Source: Candidatus Krumholzibacteriia bacterium (GTDB taxonomy: Bacteria; Krumholzibacteriota; Krumholzibacteriia; JAJRXK01). Taken from it: a DNA stretch of 64,000 nt. Each line of letters opens with the position of its first letter. The stretch's first letter is position 1. The stretch is from positions 1-64,000 of the forward strand of contig DATFKK010000129.1 of NCBI GenBank assembly GCA_035268685.1, given 5' to 3'. Of this stretch, positions 17,008 to 25,473 are shown piece after piece. The position numbers were made by a program, and so were the translations under genes. A model generated the notes under the pieces. That model was not told the DNA's origin, made no database searches, and saw only the letters and a list, made by a program, of their open reading frames with translations.

Positions 17008-18315
17008 ATGTCTCGGACTCTACGCCGCTTCCTGTTCCTTCCATTCCTCTTGTTCCCGATCGCCGCGTTCCTGGGATGTGGCGAGGACCCGTCGTCGACG
17101 AACCCACCGAGCGGTGACGACGCGACCCTGGCCTTCGGTGGGGCCTTCGACGGCGACGAGGTCGTCCTCGAACGACTGGTGACCGACACGCCCGAAGGGC
17201 CGGTCCGGATCGACCTCGTGGCCGACCGCGTCGAGGTCGACGTCACGACCGGCGTCGTCGAGGCCGACGTCGCTCTCCGCAATCGCTCCGACCGAACGGT
17301 GGGCCTGCCGGCGCTGGTGTTCCTGGGCGCCTACGATCCGTCGACCGTTCGCCTGCTCAACGGCGACAACCAGGTCGTCGACTTCGGGCCGGACGACGTA
17401 CCGCCCGAAGGGCCCTACCCCGACTGGTTCGACTACGGCGGCACCTTCGGCGACGACGGTCTGCTCGGACCCGGCGAGACCTCCGATGCGCGCACGTGGC
17501 GCTTCGAGGTGCCGGGCGGCGTGTCCTTCGCCTTCGGCGCGGCGGTACGGGTCGGGCTCGATCCGAGCCGGCCCACGATCTCGGGCCGTGTGTTCTTCGA
17601 CGACGATCTCGACGGCGAGCTCGACGACGACGAGCTGCCGTTCGGCGCGGGCATGGTGCAGGTCACCCACGCCGACGGATACCTGCAGCGCACCATGGTC
17701 GACGACACCGGCCGTTGGCGGGTGCCGATCCGCCGGACGGGCCTGTACAGCGCGCTGTACCTGCCGCCGCCGACGGCCGGGCCGCTTCCCTGGTCGTTCT
17801 CGACGCCGAATCCGCTCGAGATCCTGATCACGCCGTCGTCGACGGGCGAACCGCAGGGATTCGACGGCGCCGACTTCGGGATCGCCGAGGAGCTTCCGCC
17901 ACCACCACCGCCGCCCGACGACGTGGTCATCCTGTCCGACGGTCCCGCCGATTCGGTGCAGACCGATCCGTACCGTCTGCTCGACGCGCGGATCACGATG
18001 GCGCCGCCGGCCGACGGAACCCGGCCGGTGCGGTACCTGCTCGAGGTCCGGGTCGGCTACAGCGGATGCAGCCCCGGCCATCCGCTGCTGGCCTATGCCG
18101 GTCGCAACTTCGTGGAGACCGCTCCGCCGCAGACCTGGCTCCGCCTGTCGCACGACGACCGTGGCGAGCTGTGTGACGCGTGGTGGGAGGAGTGGCGGCG
18201 CTTCGACCTGACCCCACTGGTGGAGCACTACCTGCAGGTGTACGGCGGGCCCGTGGAGTTCGTGGTGAAACTGGAGGCGCCGGACGGAACCGAATTCTCG
18301 TTGCCGGTCCGCTGA
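17008..18315 (+). CDS. Lipoprotein with an SdrD/Cna-B-like domain
   Basis: The 435-aa protein starts at an ATG behind GAGGAG and has a lipoprotein signal ending FLGC (Cys ~26). Residues ~60-190 form an acidic beta-rich domain. SGRVFFDDDLDGELDDDELP starts a segment like SdrD B / Cna-B repeats (Asp-rich calcium-type loop, then VTHADGYLQRTMVDDTGRW). A PPPPPPDD hinge near residue 300 leads to a C-terminal domain with a paired-Cys region (YSGCSPGH and ELCDAWW). It is likely anchored in the outer membrane and surface- or periplasm-facing. No specific function is recognised. Confidence 0.7.
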   Translation: MSRTLRRFLFLPFLLFPIAAFLGCGEDPSSTNPPSGDDATLAFGGAFDGDEVVLERLVTDTPEGPVRIDLVADRVEVDVTTGVVEADVALRNRSDRTVGLPALVFLGAYDPSTVRLLNGDNQVVDFGPDDVPPEGPYPDWFDYGGTFGDDGLLGPGETSDARTWRFEVPGGVSFAFGAAVRVGLDPSRPTISGRVFFDDDLDGELDDDELPFGAGMVQVTHADGYLQRTMVDDTGRWRVPIRRTGLYSALYLPPPTAGPLPWSFSTPNPLEILITPSSTGEPQGFDGADFGIAEELPPPPPPPDDVVILSDGPADSVQTDPYRLLDARITMAPPADGTRPVRYLLEVRVGYSGCSPGHPLLAYAGRNFVETAPPQTWLRLSHDDRGELCDAWWEEWRRFDLTPLVEHYLQVYGGPVEFVVKLEAPDGTEFSLPVR

Positions 18316-18335
18316 TCCGCGCCCACGACCCGACA

Positions 18336-18378
18336 CGGACGCGAGGCCGGTGGACATCCACCGGCCTCGTCGCGTCCG
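18336..18378. terminator. Long GC-rich hairpin between convergent genes
   Basis: The perfect arms GAGGCCGGTGGA (18343-18354) and TCCACCGGCCTC (18357-18368) are extended by CGGACGCG/CGCGTCCG with a small bulge. The element lies between the lipoprotein gene and the minus-strand transglycosylase gene and can act on both strands. Confidence 0.7.
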
Positions 18379-18388
18379 GGGCCTCGGG

Positions 18389-20446
18389 CTACCGTGTTCC
18401 GTTGCGCAGCAACTCGACGTAGGCCCGATAGCGATCACGGATCGATCGGACGTACTGCACCGGCTCCCGCCCGCGCACGAAACCGTGGCGGGCCCGGTTC
18501 GCGTGCTCCGGCTCGGACAGCTTCAGCATGGCGTGCTCGACGTGACCGAGCCACCGGTCGGGGTCGTAGCCGAGTCGTCGCGCCAATCGGCGGGCGTCGC
18601 GCACGTGCCCGTGCCCGGCGTTGTAGCCGGCCAGCGTGAACCACATGCGCTCGGCCGGATCGAGCGACGCGGGGAAGCGCTCGCGCACCCACTCCAGGTA
18701 GCGCAGGCCGGCCTCGATACTCTTCTCGGGATCGTGCAGGTCGTCGATCCCCAGCTCCTGCGCGGTGCGCGGCAACACCTGCATGAGACCGCGCGCCCCC
18801 GCCCACGACTCGGCGTCGGGGTCGAAACGACTCTCCTGGTACATCTGGGCCACCACCAGTCGCCAGTCGAAGCCGTGCGCCTCGGCAGTGCGGCGCACGA
18901 GGTCGTCGTAGGGACTGATGCTACCGTCGCCCCGCAACTCGGCGCCGCCGTCGCTCAGGTGCCGCACCCGTTCGAAGTACTTGGTGTAGCGCATGTTGTA
19001 GAACAGTCCCCGCACCTGCTGGTCGAAGTAGGCGTCGATCGCCGCCAGCAGCTCGCGGTTGTCGGGGTGAACGGCCCAGGCGTGTCCCTGCGGTTCGCCG
19101 AGCGTCAGCAGACCCGCGATGTCGTCGCGGATGGTCATCTCGAGTTCGAGCAGGTGCGAGTCGGCCACGGTGAGATCGATCTCGCCCTCGCCCACGGCGT
19201 GCAGGATCGCTTCGGTCTCCATGTCGGCCGGCGCGGCGCGCAGCTCGAAGTCGATGCCCGTCGAATCGCGGAGGGCCTCGAGGTGGGTCCAGTAGGCGCT
19301 CGAGCGCCGCACGGTGACGGTGCGGCCACCGAGATCGGCGATCGAGTCGATCGCGGCCTCGCCCCGGCGACCCACGAGGACCTCGGACGCCCAGTGGTAG
19401 GGACGGCTGAAGGCCACACCGGCGTCACGCCGCTCGTCGGTGGGCGTGAGGAAGGCCGCGGCGAAGTCCCCCTCGCCCGCGCGGAGCATCGGCAACAGGT
19501 CATCGTGCGACGGTGCCACCACCACCTCGAGACGCAGTCCCTGATCGGCGGCGAACTTCTTCGCGAGCTCGTACTCGAAGCCCATGAGCTGCCCGCGCCA
19601 CAGGAAGTAGGTGGCCGCGTTGTTGCGCGTGATCATGCGCAGATGCCCGCGCTCGCGCAGAGCCGAGAGATCCTCGACGTAGATCCGTTCCTCGGGTTGC
19701 AGCAGGTGCAATTCGAACAGGAAGGCGTCGAGGGCCTGCAGCAGGGCGGGATTGTCGGGACGTACGGCCCAGGCGAGCGGCCGGGCCGACGTGATCACCG
19801 GGCCCCGACGGATGCCCTCACGGTAGCCAAGCAGGACGTCCAGCCGATTGCTGTCCTGGATCGTGTAGTCGACGACGCCGGCGACGAGTGAGTCGAGCAC
19901 GTCCTCGTTGCCGATCGACCCCTCGAAGACGCGCACGTCGACGGCGTCGTGCTCGGCGGCGAGCAGCTCGGCCGTCTCCAGGAAGCTGGTCCCGCGCCGC
20001 ACGCCGATGGTGCCGTCCATGTCGTCGATCGTCGACGGGACGGGCGAATCGGCCGCGGCGACCACGGTCTCGTGGCTACGATCGATCGGCTGGGTGAAGG
20101 CCACGCGTTCGCTGCGAGCATCGGTCACGGTGAGGTTCGCCGCCAACACGTCGCCCCGTCCCTCGAGCAGGGCGGGCACGAGGTCGGCGAAGCGGTCGAG
20201 CGACACGAACTCCACTTCGAGGCCGCGACGCCGCGCGAACTCGCGCGCGATCTCGCGCTCGCGCACCAGGGGATCGCCGCGTCGCGGCAGGTACTGGTCG
20301 TCGTCCACCTCCACCAGCACCCGCAGCGTCCCCCGCGCCTCGATGCCGGTGAGGTCGTCGGTGTAGCGCGGCGCCGGCCGTTCGTCGCCGTCGCCGGGGC
20401 CGCAGGCGGCCAACGTCACGATCAGGATGCAGATCCAGTACCTCAC
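18389..20446 (-). CDS. MltF-like lytic transglycosylase with two substrate-binding domains
   Basis: The 685-aa protein has a lipoprotein signal (lipobox LAAC, Cys15). Two successive periplasmic solute-binding (SBP_bac_3) domains follow: the first from RGTLRVLVEVDDDQYL (~residue 39), the second from RGHLRMITRNNAATY (~residue 278). The SLT lytic transglycosylase domain occupies ~510-650, with the catalytic Glu538 in QMYQESRFDP, then GLMQVLP and AGYNAGHGHV. Ordinary MltF has a single regulatory SBP domain and is about 480-520 aa. The enzyme would cleave peptidoglycan glycan strands at the outer membrane, perhaps under control of bound ligands. It overlaps the stop of the membrane-protein gene by 4 bp (ATGA). 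Confidence 0.88.
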   Translation of the reverse strand: MRYWICILIVTLAACGPGDGDERPAPRYTDDLTGIEARGTLRVLVEVDDDQYLPRRGDPLVREREIAREFARRRGLEVEFVSLDRFADLVPALLEGRGDVLAANLTVTDARSERVAFTQPIDRSHETVVAAADSPVPSTIDDMDGTIGVRRGTSFLETAELLAAEHDAVDVRVFEGSIGNEDVLDSLVAGVVDYTIQDSNRLDVLLGYREGIRRGPVITSARPLAWAVRPDNPALLQALDAFLFELHLLQPEERIYVEDLSALRERGHLRMITRNNAATYFLWRGQLMGFEYELAKKFAADQGLRLEVVVAPSHDDLLPMLRAGEGDFAAAFLTPTDERRDAGVAFSRPYHWASEVLVGRRGEAAIDSIADLGGRTVTVRRSSAYWTHLEALRDSTGIDFELRAAPADMETEAILHAVGEGEIDLTVADSHLLELEMTIRDDIAGLLTLGEPQGHAWAVHPDNRELLAAIDAYFDQQVRGLFYNMRYTKYFERVRHLSDGGAELRGDGSISPYDDLVRRTAEAHGFDWRLVVAQMYQESRFDPDAESWAGARGLMQVLPRTAQELGIDDLHDPEKSIEAGLRYLEWVRERFPASLDPAERMWFTLAGYNAGHGHVRDARRLARRLGYDPDRWLGHVEHAMLKLSEPEHANRARHGFVRGREPVQYVRSIRDRYRAYVELLRNGTR

Positions 20447-21102
20447 GCGTCGCCTTCCCTTTCACTCCGCCGCCACGCCGACGCCGCGGCCGCGGTCGGG
20501 ACGGCGAGGACCAGCAGGAACCAGATCCACGGGAACGGACCCGGCATCTCGCCCTCGATCACCGCCGGCGCCTCGAGCACGAAGATCCCGATCAACGCCA
20601 GCGCGCCGCCGATGGTCAGCGCCCACTCCAGGCGCGTGACGCGGACCCGCCGGCCGCGGTCGCGCAGCGATTCGAGTACCAGACCGCTGCCCATCATGAT
20701 CGCCGCGATCGTCATGGGCGCCAGGCACGGCCCGATCCACGGTGCCGGGATCAGGAACAGCACGTCGGTGGTCAACAGACTGGCCGGCCAGTCGAGCATG
20801 ACCCACAACCAGAAGTAGTACAGGATGTCCCACAGCCCGAAGGCCCACAGGAAGGCCGCGAACTGGCGCCACGCGTCGCGCGGGGCGGCCAGCTTGGCAA
20901 CGGCCACGAGCATGACCACGGTCGAGACCTCGCGGCCGATCTCGATCCAGGCGATCGATCCCCGGATGATCTTCAGGGGGAACTCGAAGCCCTCGGGGTA
21001 GAAGAGTTCGCGCAGGTACACGACGACCGTGGCCTCGAGCTGGGCCATGGCCACGGTGAAGATCGACAGCCAGATCAGGCGGCGGCGCGTCTCGGCGAGC
21101 AT
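20443..21102 (-). CDS. Six-helix inner-membrane protein, unknown function
   Basis: The 219-aa protein has about six hydrophobic segments, with charged loops such as RDRGRRVRVTRLEW. The helix-rich sequence contains ELFYPEGFEFPLK and WDILYYFWLW, and resembles uncharacterised membrane proteins without assigned function. It lies 69 bp after the TPR kinase and overlaps the MltF-like gene by 4 bp, so it is translationally coupled to the transglycosylase. I do not recognise a family. Confidence 0.7.
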   Translation of the reverse strand: MLAETRRRLIWLSIFTVAMAQLEATVVVYLRELFYPEGFEFPLKIIRGSIAWIEIGREVSTVVMLVAVAKLAAPRDAWRQFAAFLWAFGLWDILYYFWLWVMLDWPASLLTTDVLFLIPAPWIGPCLAPMTIAAIMMGSGLVLESLRDRGRRVRVTRLEWALTIGGALALIGIFVLEAPAVIEGEMPGPFPWIWFLLVLAVPTAAAASAWRRSEREGDA

Positions 21103-21171
21103 GGTGTGGTGGTTCGGGAACGCGAGGATGAACTCCGACCCGGAGAGCTTCGGACCCCGGTCCCCGGACTG

Positions 21172-23409
21172 TCAATCGCCCTCTGCGGCGCGCGCCTTCG
21201 CCTGGTCGACCCATGCGAGTACTTCGGCGTAGCGCGGGTGCGCGCGGACCGCCTCGAGATCCGGATCGTTCACGATCCACCCCCGCTGGACCAGACCACC
21301 ACGCACGGCGCGGTCCAGACAGTCCAGCGCGTCGTCGACCTCGCCGGCCTTCGAGAAGATGCAGGCGAGGTTGTACAGCACCATCGGGTCGTCCGGTTCG
21401 ATCGAACGCGCCAACTCCGCCCATTCCAGGGCGCGGCGCGGTTCGTCGATCGAGATCAGACAGTTGGCACCCATGTACAGGGCGCGCACGTCGCCCGGGT
21501 GCCGCTTCAGGTGCTCCTCGATCAGGTCGACGGCGCAGCGCCGTGCACGCAGCGCCGGTGCGGGCTGGTCCAATCCGTCGTGGACCATGGCCAGCAGTGC
21601 GGGCGACTGGTAGTCGCGCGGGTCGAGTTCCTGGGCCCGCGTGAACAACGCCGCCGCCTCCTCGAGCCGTCCCTGCGCGAAGCAGTCGCGCGCGTACAGG
21701 TATGCCGCATCGAAGAGGCGCGGGTCGAGATCCATGGCGCGGCGGAACTCCTGCTCGGCCTCGTCGTGCCGCTCGGACAACGACAACACCTGACCGCGGG
21801 CCACGTGCGCCTCGGCCAGGTCGGGGTCGAGCTCCAGCGCCCGCAGACTGGCCTCGTCGGCCTTCTGCAGGCTCTCCGAGCGCCGATCGGCGTAGAGGAA
21901 CAGGTACGACCAGCAGTTCGTCATGCCCGTGTAGGCCAGGGCGAAGTCGGGATCGTGTTCGACGGCCAGGCCGAACATCTTCAGCGCCAGCTCCATGCCG
22001 CGACGGTGGTACAGGTAGAAGAACTGACGTCCGCGCAGATAGTAGTCGTAGGCCTCGGGATCGCGGGCGCGACGGTAGGCGCGGGGCATCGACTCGCCAG
22101 GCTGCAGGGTGACCTCGAGCGCGCGCACGATGTTGCGGGCGATCTCGTCCTGCACGGCGAGGACGTCACGCAGCTGACGGTCGTAGCTCTCCGACCACAG
22201 CGGGTTGCCGCTGGCCACGTCGATCAGTTGCGCGGTGATCCGCAGACGCTCGCCGGCCTTGCGCACGCTGCCCTCGAGCACGGCGTCGGCGCCGAGGTCG
22301 TGGCCGATGCGCCGGATGTCCATGGGACTGTTCTTGTAACGGAACACCGAGGTCCGCGCGATCACGTCGAGCTTCGCCACGTGCGACAGCCCCAGGATCA
22401 ATTCCTCGGTGATACCGTCGCAGAAGTACGCCTGGTCACCTTCGGCGCTCATGTCGACGAAGGGAAGCACGGCCAGCCGCTGCGTTCCGTGCAACGACCG
22501 GCGCAGGTGCCGGTGCGCGAGGGCTTCGAGCTCGTCGGCGACGAAACCCGCCGACGAGGGCCGGTGCGTGGGTTCCTTCTCGAGGCAGTCCTCGATCAGG
22601 CGCTCGAGTTCGCGGGGCAGATCCGGATGGAACTGGCCCGGGCGCGGCGCCCGGTCACAGAGGATCTTCGCCACCAGTTCGGGCCGATTCGCGGCGGTGA
22701 AGGGAAGACTGCCGCAGCACATGCGGTAGAGCATCACGCCCAGGGCGTAGACGTCCATCGAGGGATCGGGCGGAGCGCCCGACAACTGCTCGGGCGCCAT
22801 GTACGAGAGGGTTCCCGAGATCCCGTCGGCGATCTCGAGCGTCTTCTCCTGGCCCGCCGCCCAGGCCCTCGACGCGATGTCGCCTCTGACGGTACCGGCC
22901 GGCGTGGCCTCGGGACCACATGCGCGGTCCTTGTTCGCGACCGGCACCCGGGCCAGCCCGAAGTCGAGGATCTTGACGTCGCCGCGCGGTGAGAGCATGA
23001 CGTTGGCCGGCTTCACGTCGCGGTGGACGATCCCGTGCGCGTGGGCCTCGGCCAATCCGCGTGCCACACCGATGCCGACACGCAGGATCTCGTCGAGGCC
23101 CATGGAACCGTGGGCGAGGCGAAGGTCGAGCGACTCGCCCTCGAGGAACTCGAGCACGAGGAAGATCGTCTCCGGCGTCCGCACGATCTCGTAGAGCGTG
23201 GCGATGTTCGGATGCGCCATCCGAGCGATCGCCCGCGCCTCACGGTGCAGGCGCTCGACCGCGGCGTCCTCGTGCAGGAGCTCGTCGTTGAGGAACTTCA
23301 GGGCGACGGGCCGATCGAGTTGCAGATCGACCGCGCGATAGACGTCGCCCATCCCCCCGCTTCCGATCTTCTCGCGCACGCGGTAGTGCGAGATCGTGCG
23401 ACCGAGCAT
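21172..23409 (-). CDS. Ser/Thr protein kinase with TolB-like and TPR domains
   Basis: The 745-aa cytosolic protein starts MLGRTISHYRVREKIGSGGM. The kinase domain (~8-300) has the Gly-rich loop GSGGMGDVY, catalytic Lys in VALKFL, the HRDVKPANVM loop, DFG in ILDFGLARV and the activation-segment end YMAPEQ. The segment between DFG and APE is about 30 residues longer than usual. Next comes a TolB/FlgO-like domain (RLAVLPFVDMSAEGDQAYF to about 450), common in kinases and adenylate cyclases of Acidobacteria-type genomes. TPR-like repeats fill ~480-740 (for example ALELDPDLAEAHVARGQVL). No transmembrane helix is evident. It precedes the membrane protein and transglycosylase genes on the same strand. 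Confidence 0.92.
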   Translation of the reverse strand: MLGRTISHYRVREKIGSGGMGDVYRAVDLQLDRPVALKFLNDELLHEDAAVERLHREARAIARMAHPNIATLYEIVRTPETIFLVLEFLEGESLDLRLAHGSMGLDEILRVGIGVARGLAEAHAHGIVHRDVKPANVMLSPRGDVKILDFGLARVPVANKDRACGPEATPAGTVRGDIASRAWAAGQEKTLEIADGISGTLSYMAPEQLSGAPPDPSMDVYALGVMLYRMCCGSLPFTAANRPELVAKILCDRAPRPGQFHPDLPRELERLIEDCLEKEPTHRPSSAGFVADELEALAHRHLRRSLHGTQRLAVLPFVDMSAEGDQAYFCDGITEELILGLSHVAKLDVIARTSVFRYKNSPMDIRRIGHDLGADAVLEGSVRKAGERLRITAQLIDVASGNPLWSESYDRQLRDVLAVQDEIARNIVRALEVTLQPGESMPRAYRRARDPEAYDYYLRGRQFFYLYHRRGMELALKMFGLAVEHDPDFALAYTGMTNCWSYLFLYADRRSESLQKADEASLRALELDPDLAEAHVARGQVLSLSERHDEAEQEFRRAMDLDPRLFDAAYLYARDCFAQGRLEEAAALFTRAQELDPRDYQSPALLAMVHDGLDQPAPALRARRCAVDLIEEHLKRHPGDVRALYMGANCLISIDEPRRALEWAELARSIEPDDPMVLYNLACIFSKAGEVDDALDCLDRAVRGGLVQRGWIVNDPDLEAVRAHPRYAEVLAWVDQAKARAAEGD

Positions 23410-23521
23410 GGTCGCCTCCCGGTCCGGACCGGGGCGGGGGCGTCGGGGAGGCGCTCCCGTCCGGAGTCACCCGATGCGAGGCCTACGTGGCGGCTGTGAT
23501 GCGGGTTGCAGCTCGTGTTCG

Positions 23522-23550
23522 TCGACGCGTTCCGGCCGCACCACTATACT
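23522..23550 (+). promoter_or_regulatory. Probable promoter of the propeller-phosphatase gene
   Basis: TCGACG (23522-23527) and TATACT (23545-23550) are separated by 17 bp. The pair lies 58 bp before the ATG at 23608, in the divergent region shared with the kinase gene. Confidence 0.5.
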
Positions 23551-23607
23551 ACCCCGTCCTGTCCCGACTCGACCCGATCGCTCCTCGGTTCCGGCCCGGA
23601 AGGATCC

Positions 23608-25437
23608 ATGAAGACCACCGCCATCGTCCTCGTCCTGCTCGTCGCCCTGTTCACCGCGCACCCGGCCGTCGCGGCCACCGGGCCCGAACCCGGCACCCTG
23701 ATCGTGCTGAACAAGGACGAGGCCTCGGCCTCGATCCTCGACCTGGCCACCGGCGAGGAGATCGCGAAGCTCCCCACCGGCGTCGGGCCGCACGAGGTGG
23801 CCGTGGCCGGCGACATGCGCACGGCCGTGGTCGCCGACTACGGCCAGGAGGAGCCGGGCCACACGCTCACGGTGATCGACCTGGCCACGCTCGAGGTGGT
23901 GCGCACCATCGAACTCGGTGAGCACACCCGACCGCACGGCATCGTCTTCCTGCGCGACGACCGCCACGTGATCGTCACCACGGAGGGTTCGGAACACCTG
24001 CTCGAGGTCGACGTCCTCGCCGGCGAGATCACGCGCGCCATGCCGACCGGTGGACAGCTCGGTCACATGGTGGCGATCACGCCCGACGAGCGCTGGGCCT
24101 ACGTGCCGCACATGCGCTCCGACGACGTCGCGGTCATCGACCTGCACGCCGGCGAGCGCTTCGCCCTGCTCGAGCTGCAGTCCCAGCCCGAGGGCATCGA
24201 CACCCATCCGTCGGGCGAGGAGGTGTGGATCACCAACCGCGGCAGCGACACGATCAGTATCGTCGACACCGACGACCACGAGGTGATCGAGACCATCCCC
24301 TGCGGCTCGTTCCCCATCCGCCTGAAGTTCACGCACGACGGTCGCCATGCGATGGTCAGCAACGCGCGCACGGGCGACGTGGCCGTATTCGACGCCGAGA
24401 CCCGCGAGGAACTGCACCGCGTGCCCATGCTGGCCGAGACGGTGGCCGGCATCGACGAGCGCCTGTTCGGCGACCAGTTCGACGACAGCCCCGTTCCGGT
24501 GGGTATCCTCGTGCATCCGCACGGCGACCGGGCCTTCGTCGCGAACACCAACGCCGACGTGGTGAGCGTGATCGACCTGGAGAGCTTCGAGGTCGTCGAT
24601 CGACTGGTCGGCGGCAAGGAGCCCGACGGCCTGGCCCACTCGCCGCTCGCGCCGACCCGCACGGGCGGCCTGGAGCACGAGGGACTCATGGCCACGCTCT
24701 GGGCGCAGGAGGCCGCCGAGTACGACGCCCTGACCCTGGGCGTGTACCGGTCCGCCACACGCGCGCTCGACGCCCTGCTCGCCGATCGTTCCATGAGCGC
24801 GTCGCTCGAACAGCTCGAGACGGGCGACTACCAGGACCTGCCCCCGGCGGTGATCCTCGACGTCGACGAGACCGTCCTCGACAACGTGGCCTACCAGGCG
24901 CGGCTGATCCTCGACGAGGACGAGTACGGCTCGGAGACCTGGACGGCGTGGTGCGAGGAACGGGCCGCGGTGCCCGTGCCCGGCGCCCTGGAGTTCTGCC
25001 GCGCCGCCGATGCGCGCGGCGTGGCCGTCTTCTACGTCACCAATCGGCGCGCGAACGTCGACGAGGCCACCACCGACAACCTGCGCCTGCAGGGCTTCCC
25101 GTTGTCCGACGAGGAGGACCGCGTGCTCACCCGCGGCGAGCGCGAGGGCTGGACGGGCGACAAGACCTCGCGCCGGGCCTTCGTGGCCGAGCGCTACCGC
25201 GTGGTCGCCATGTTCGGCGACAACCTCGGCGACTTCGTCGACATCGAGGATCTCGGATCCGAAGAGCGCGACGCGCGCGTGGCCGCCCACGCCGACTGGT
25301 GGGGCCAGCGCTGGTTCGTGCTGCCCAACCCCATGTACGGCTCGTGGGACGGCACCCTGATCGACGGCGACTGGGGCGCCTCGCGCGCCGAGAAGCTGCA
25401 GCGCAAGCGCGCGTGGCTGGAGCCGCTGCGCGACTGA
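23608..25437 (+). CDS. Exported beta-propeller fused to e(P4)-type acid phosphatase
   Basis: The 609-aa protein has a signal peptide (MKTTAIVLVLLVALFTAHPAVA) and no lipobox. Residues ~35-370 form a YVTN-type propeller with repeats like SASILDLATGEEIAKLPTG, DVAVIDLHAGE and DTISIVDTDDHEVIETIP. A short linker leads into a HAD-superfamily class C acid phosphatase / lipoprotein e(P4) domain: LMATLWAQEAAEYDALTLGV, the nucleophile motif DVDETVLDN (Asp418, Asp420), FYVTNRRANVDEAT, KTSRRA and FGDNLGDF. All four HAD motifs are visible. The reading frame is continuous through the junction. It would dephosphorylate nucleotides or similar esters in the periplasm. The propeller may give binding or localisation. 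Confidence 0.88.
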   Translation: MKTTAIVLVLLVALFTAHPAVAATGPEPGTLIVLNKDEASASILDLATGEEIAKLPTGVGPHEVAVAGDMRTAVVADYGQEEPGHTLTVIDLATLEVVRTIELGEHTRPHGIVFLRDDRHVIVTTEGSEHLLEVDVLAGEITRAMPTGGQLGHMVAITPDERWAYVPHMRSDDVAVIDLHAGERFALLELQSQPEGIDTHPSGEEVWITNRGSDTISIVDTDDHEVIETIPCGSFPIRLKFTHDGRHAMVSNARTGDVAVFDAETREELHRVPMLAETVAGIDERLFGDQFDDSPVPVGILVHPHGDRAFVANTNADVVSVIDLESFEVVDRLVGGKEPDGLAHSPLAPTRTGGLEHEGLMATLWAQEAAEYDALTLGVYRSATRALDALLADRSMSASLEQLETGDYQDLPPAVILDVDETVLDNVAYQARLILDEDEYGSETWTAWCEERAAVPVPGALEFCRAADARGVAVFYVTNRRANVDEATTDNLRLQGFPLSDEEDRVLTRGEREGWTGDKTSRRAFVAERYRVVAMFGDNLGDFVDIEDLGSEERDARVAAHADWWGQRWFVLPNPMYGSWDGTLIDGDWGASRAEKLQRKRAWLEPLRD

Positions 25438-25473
25438 TCGCGCGGTGCGGTCGAACGCACGGTGCGGCGTCGT

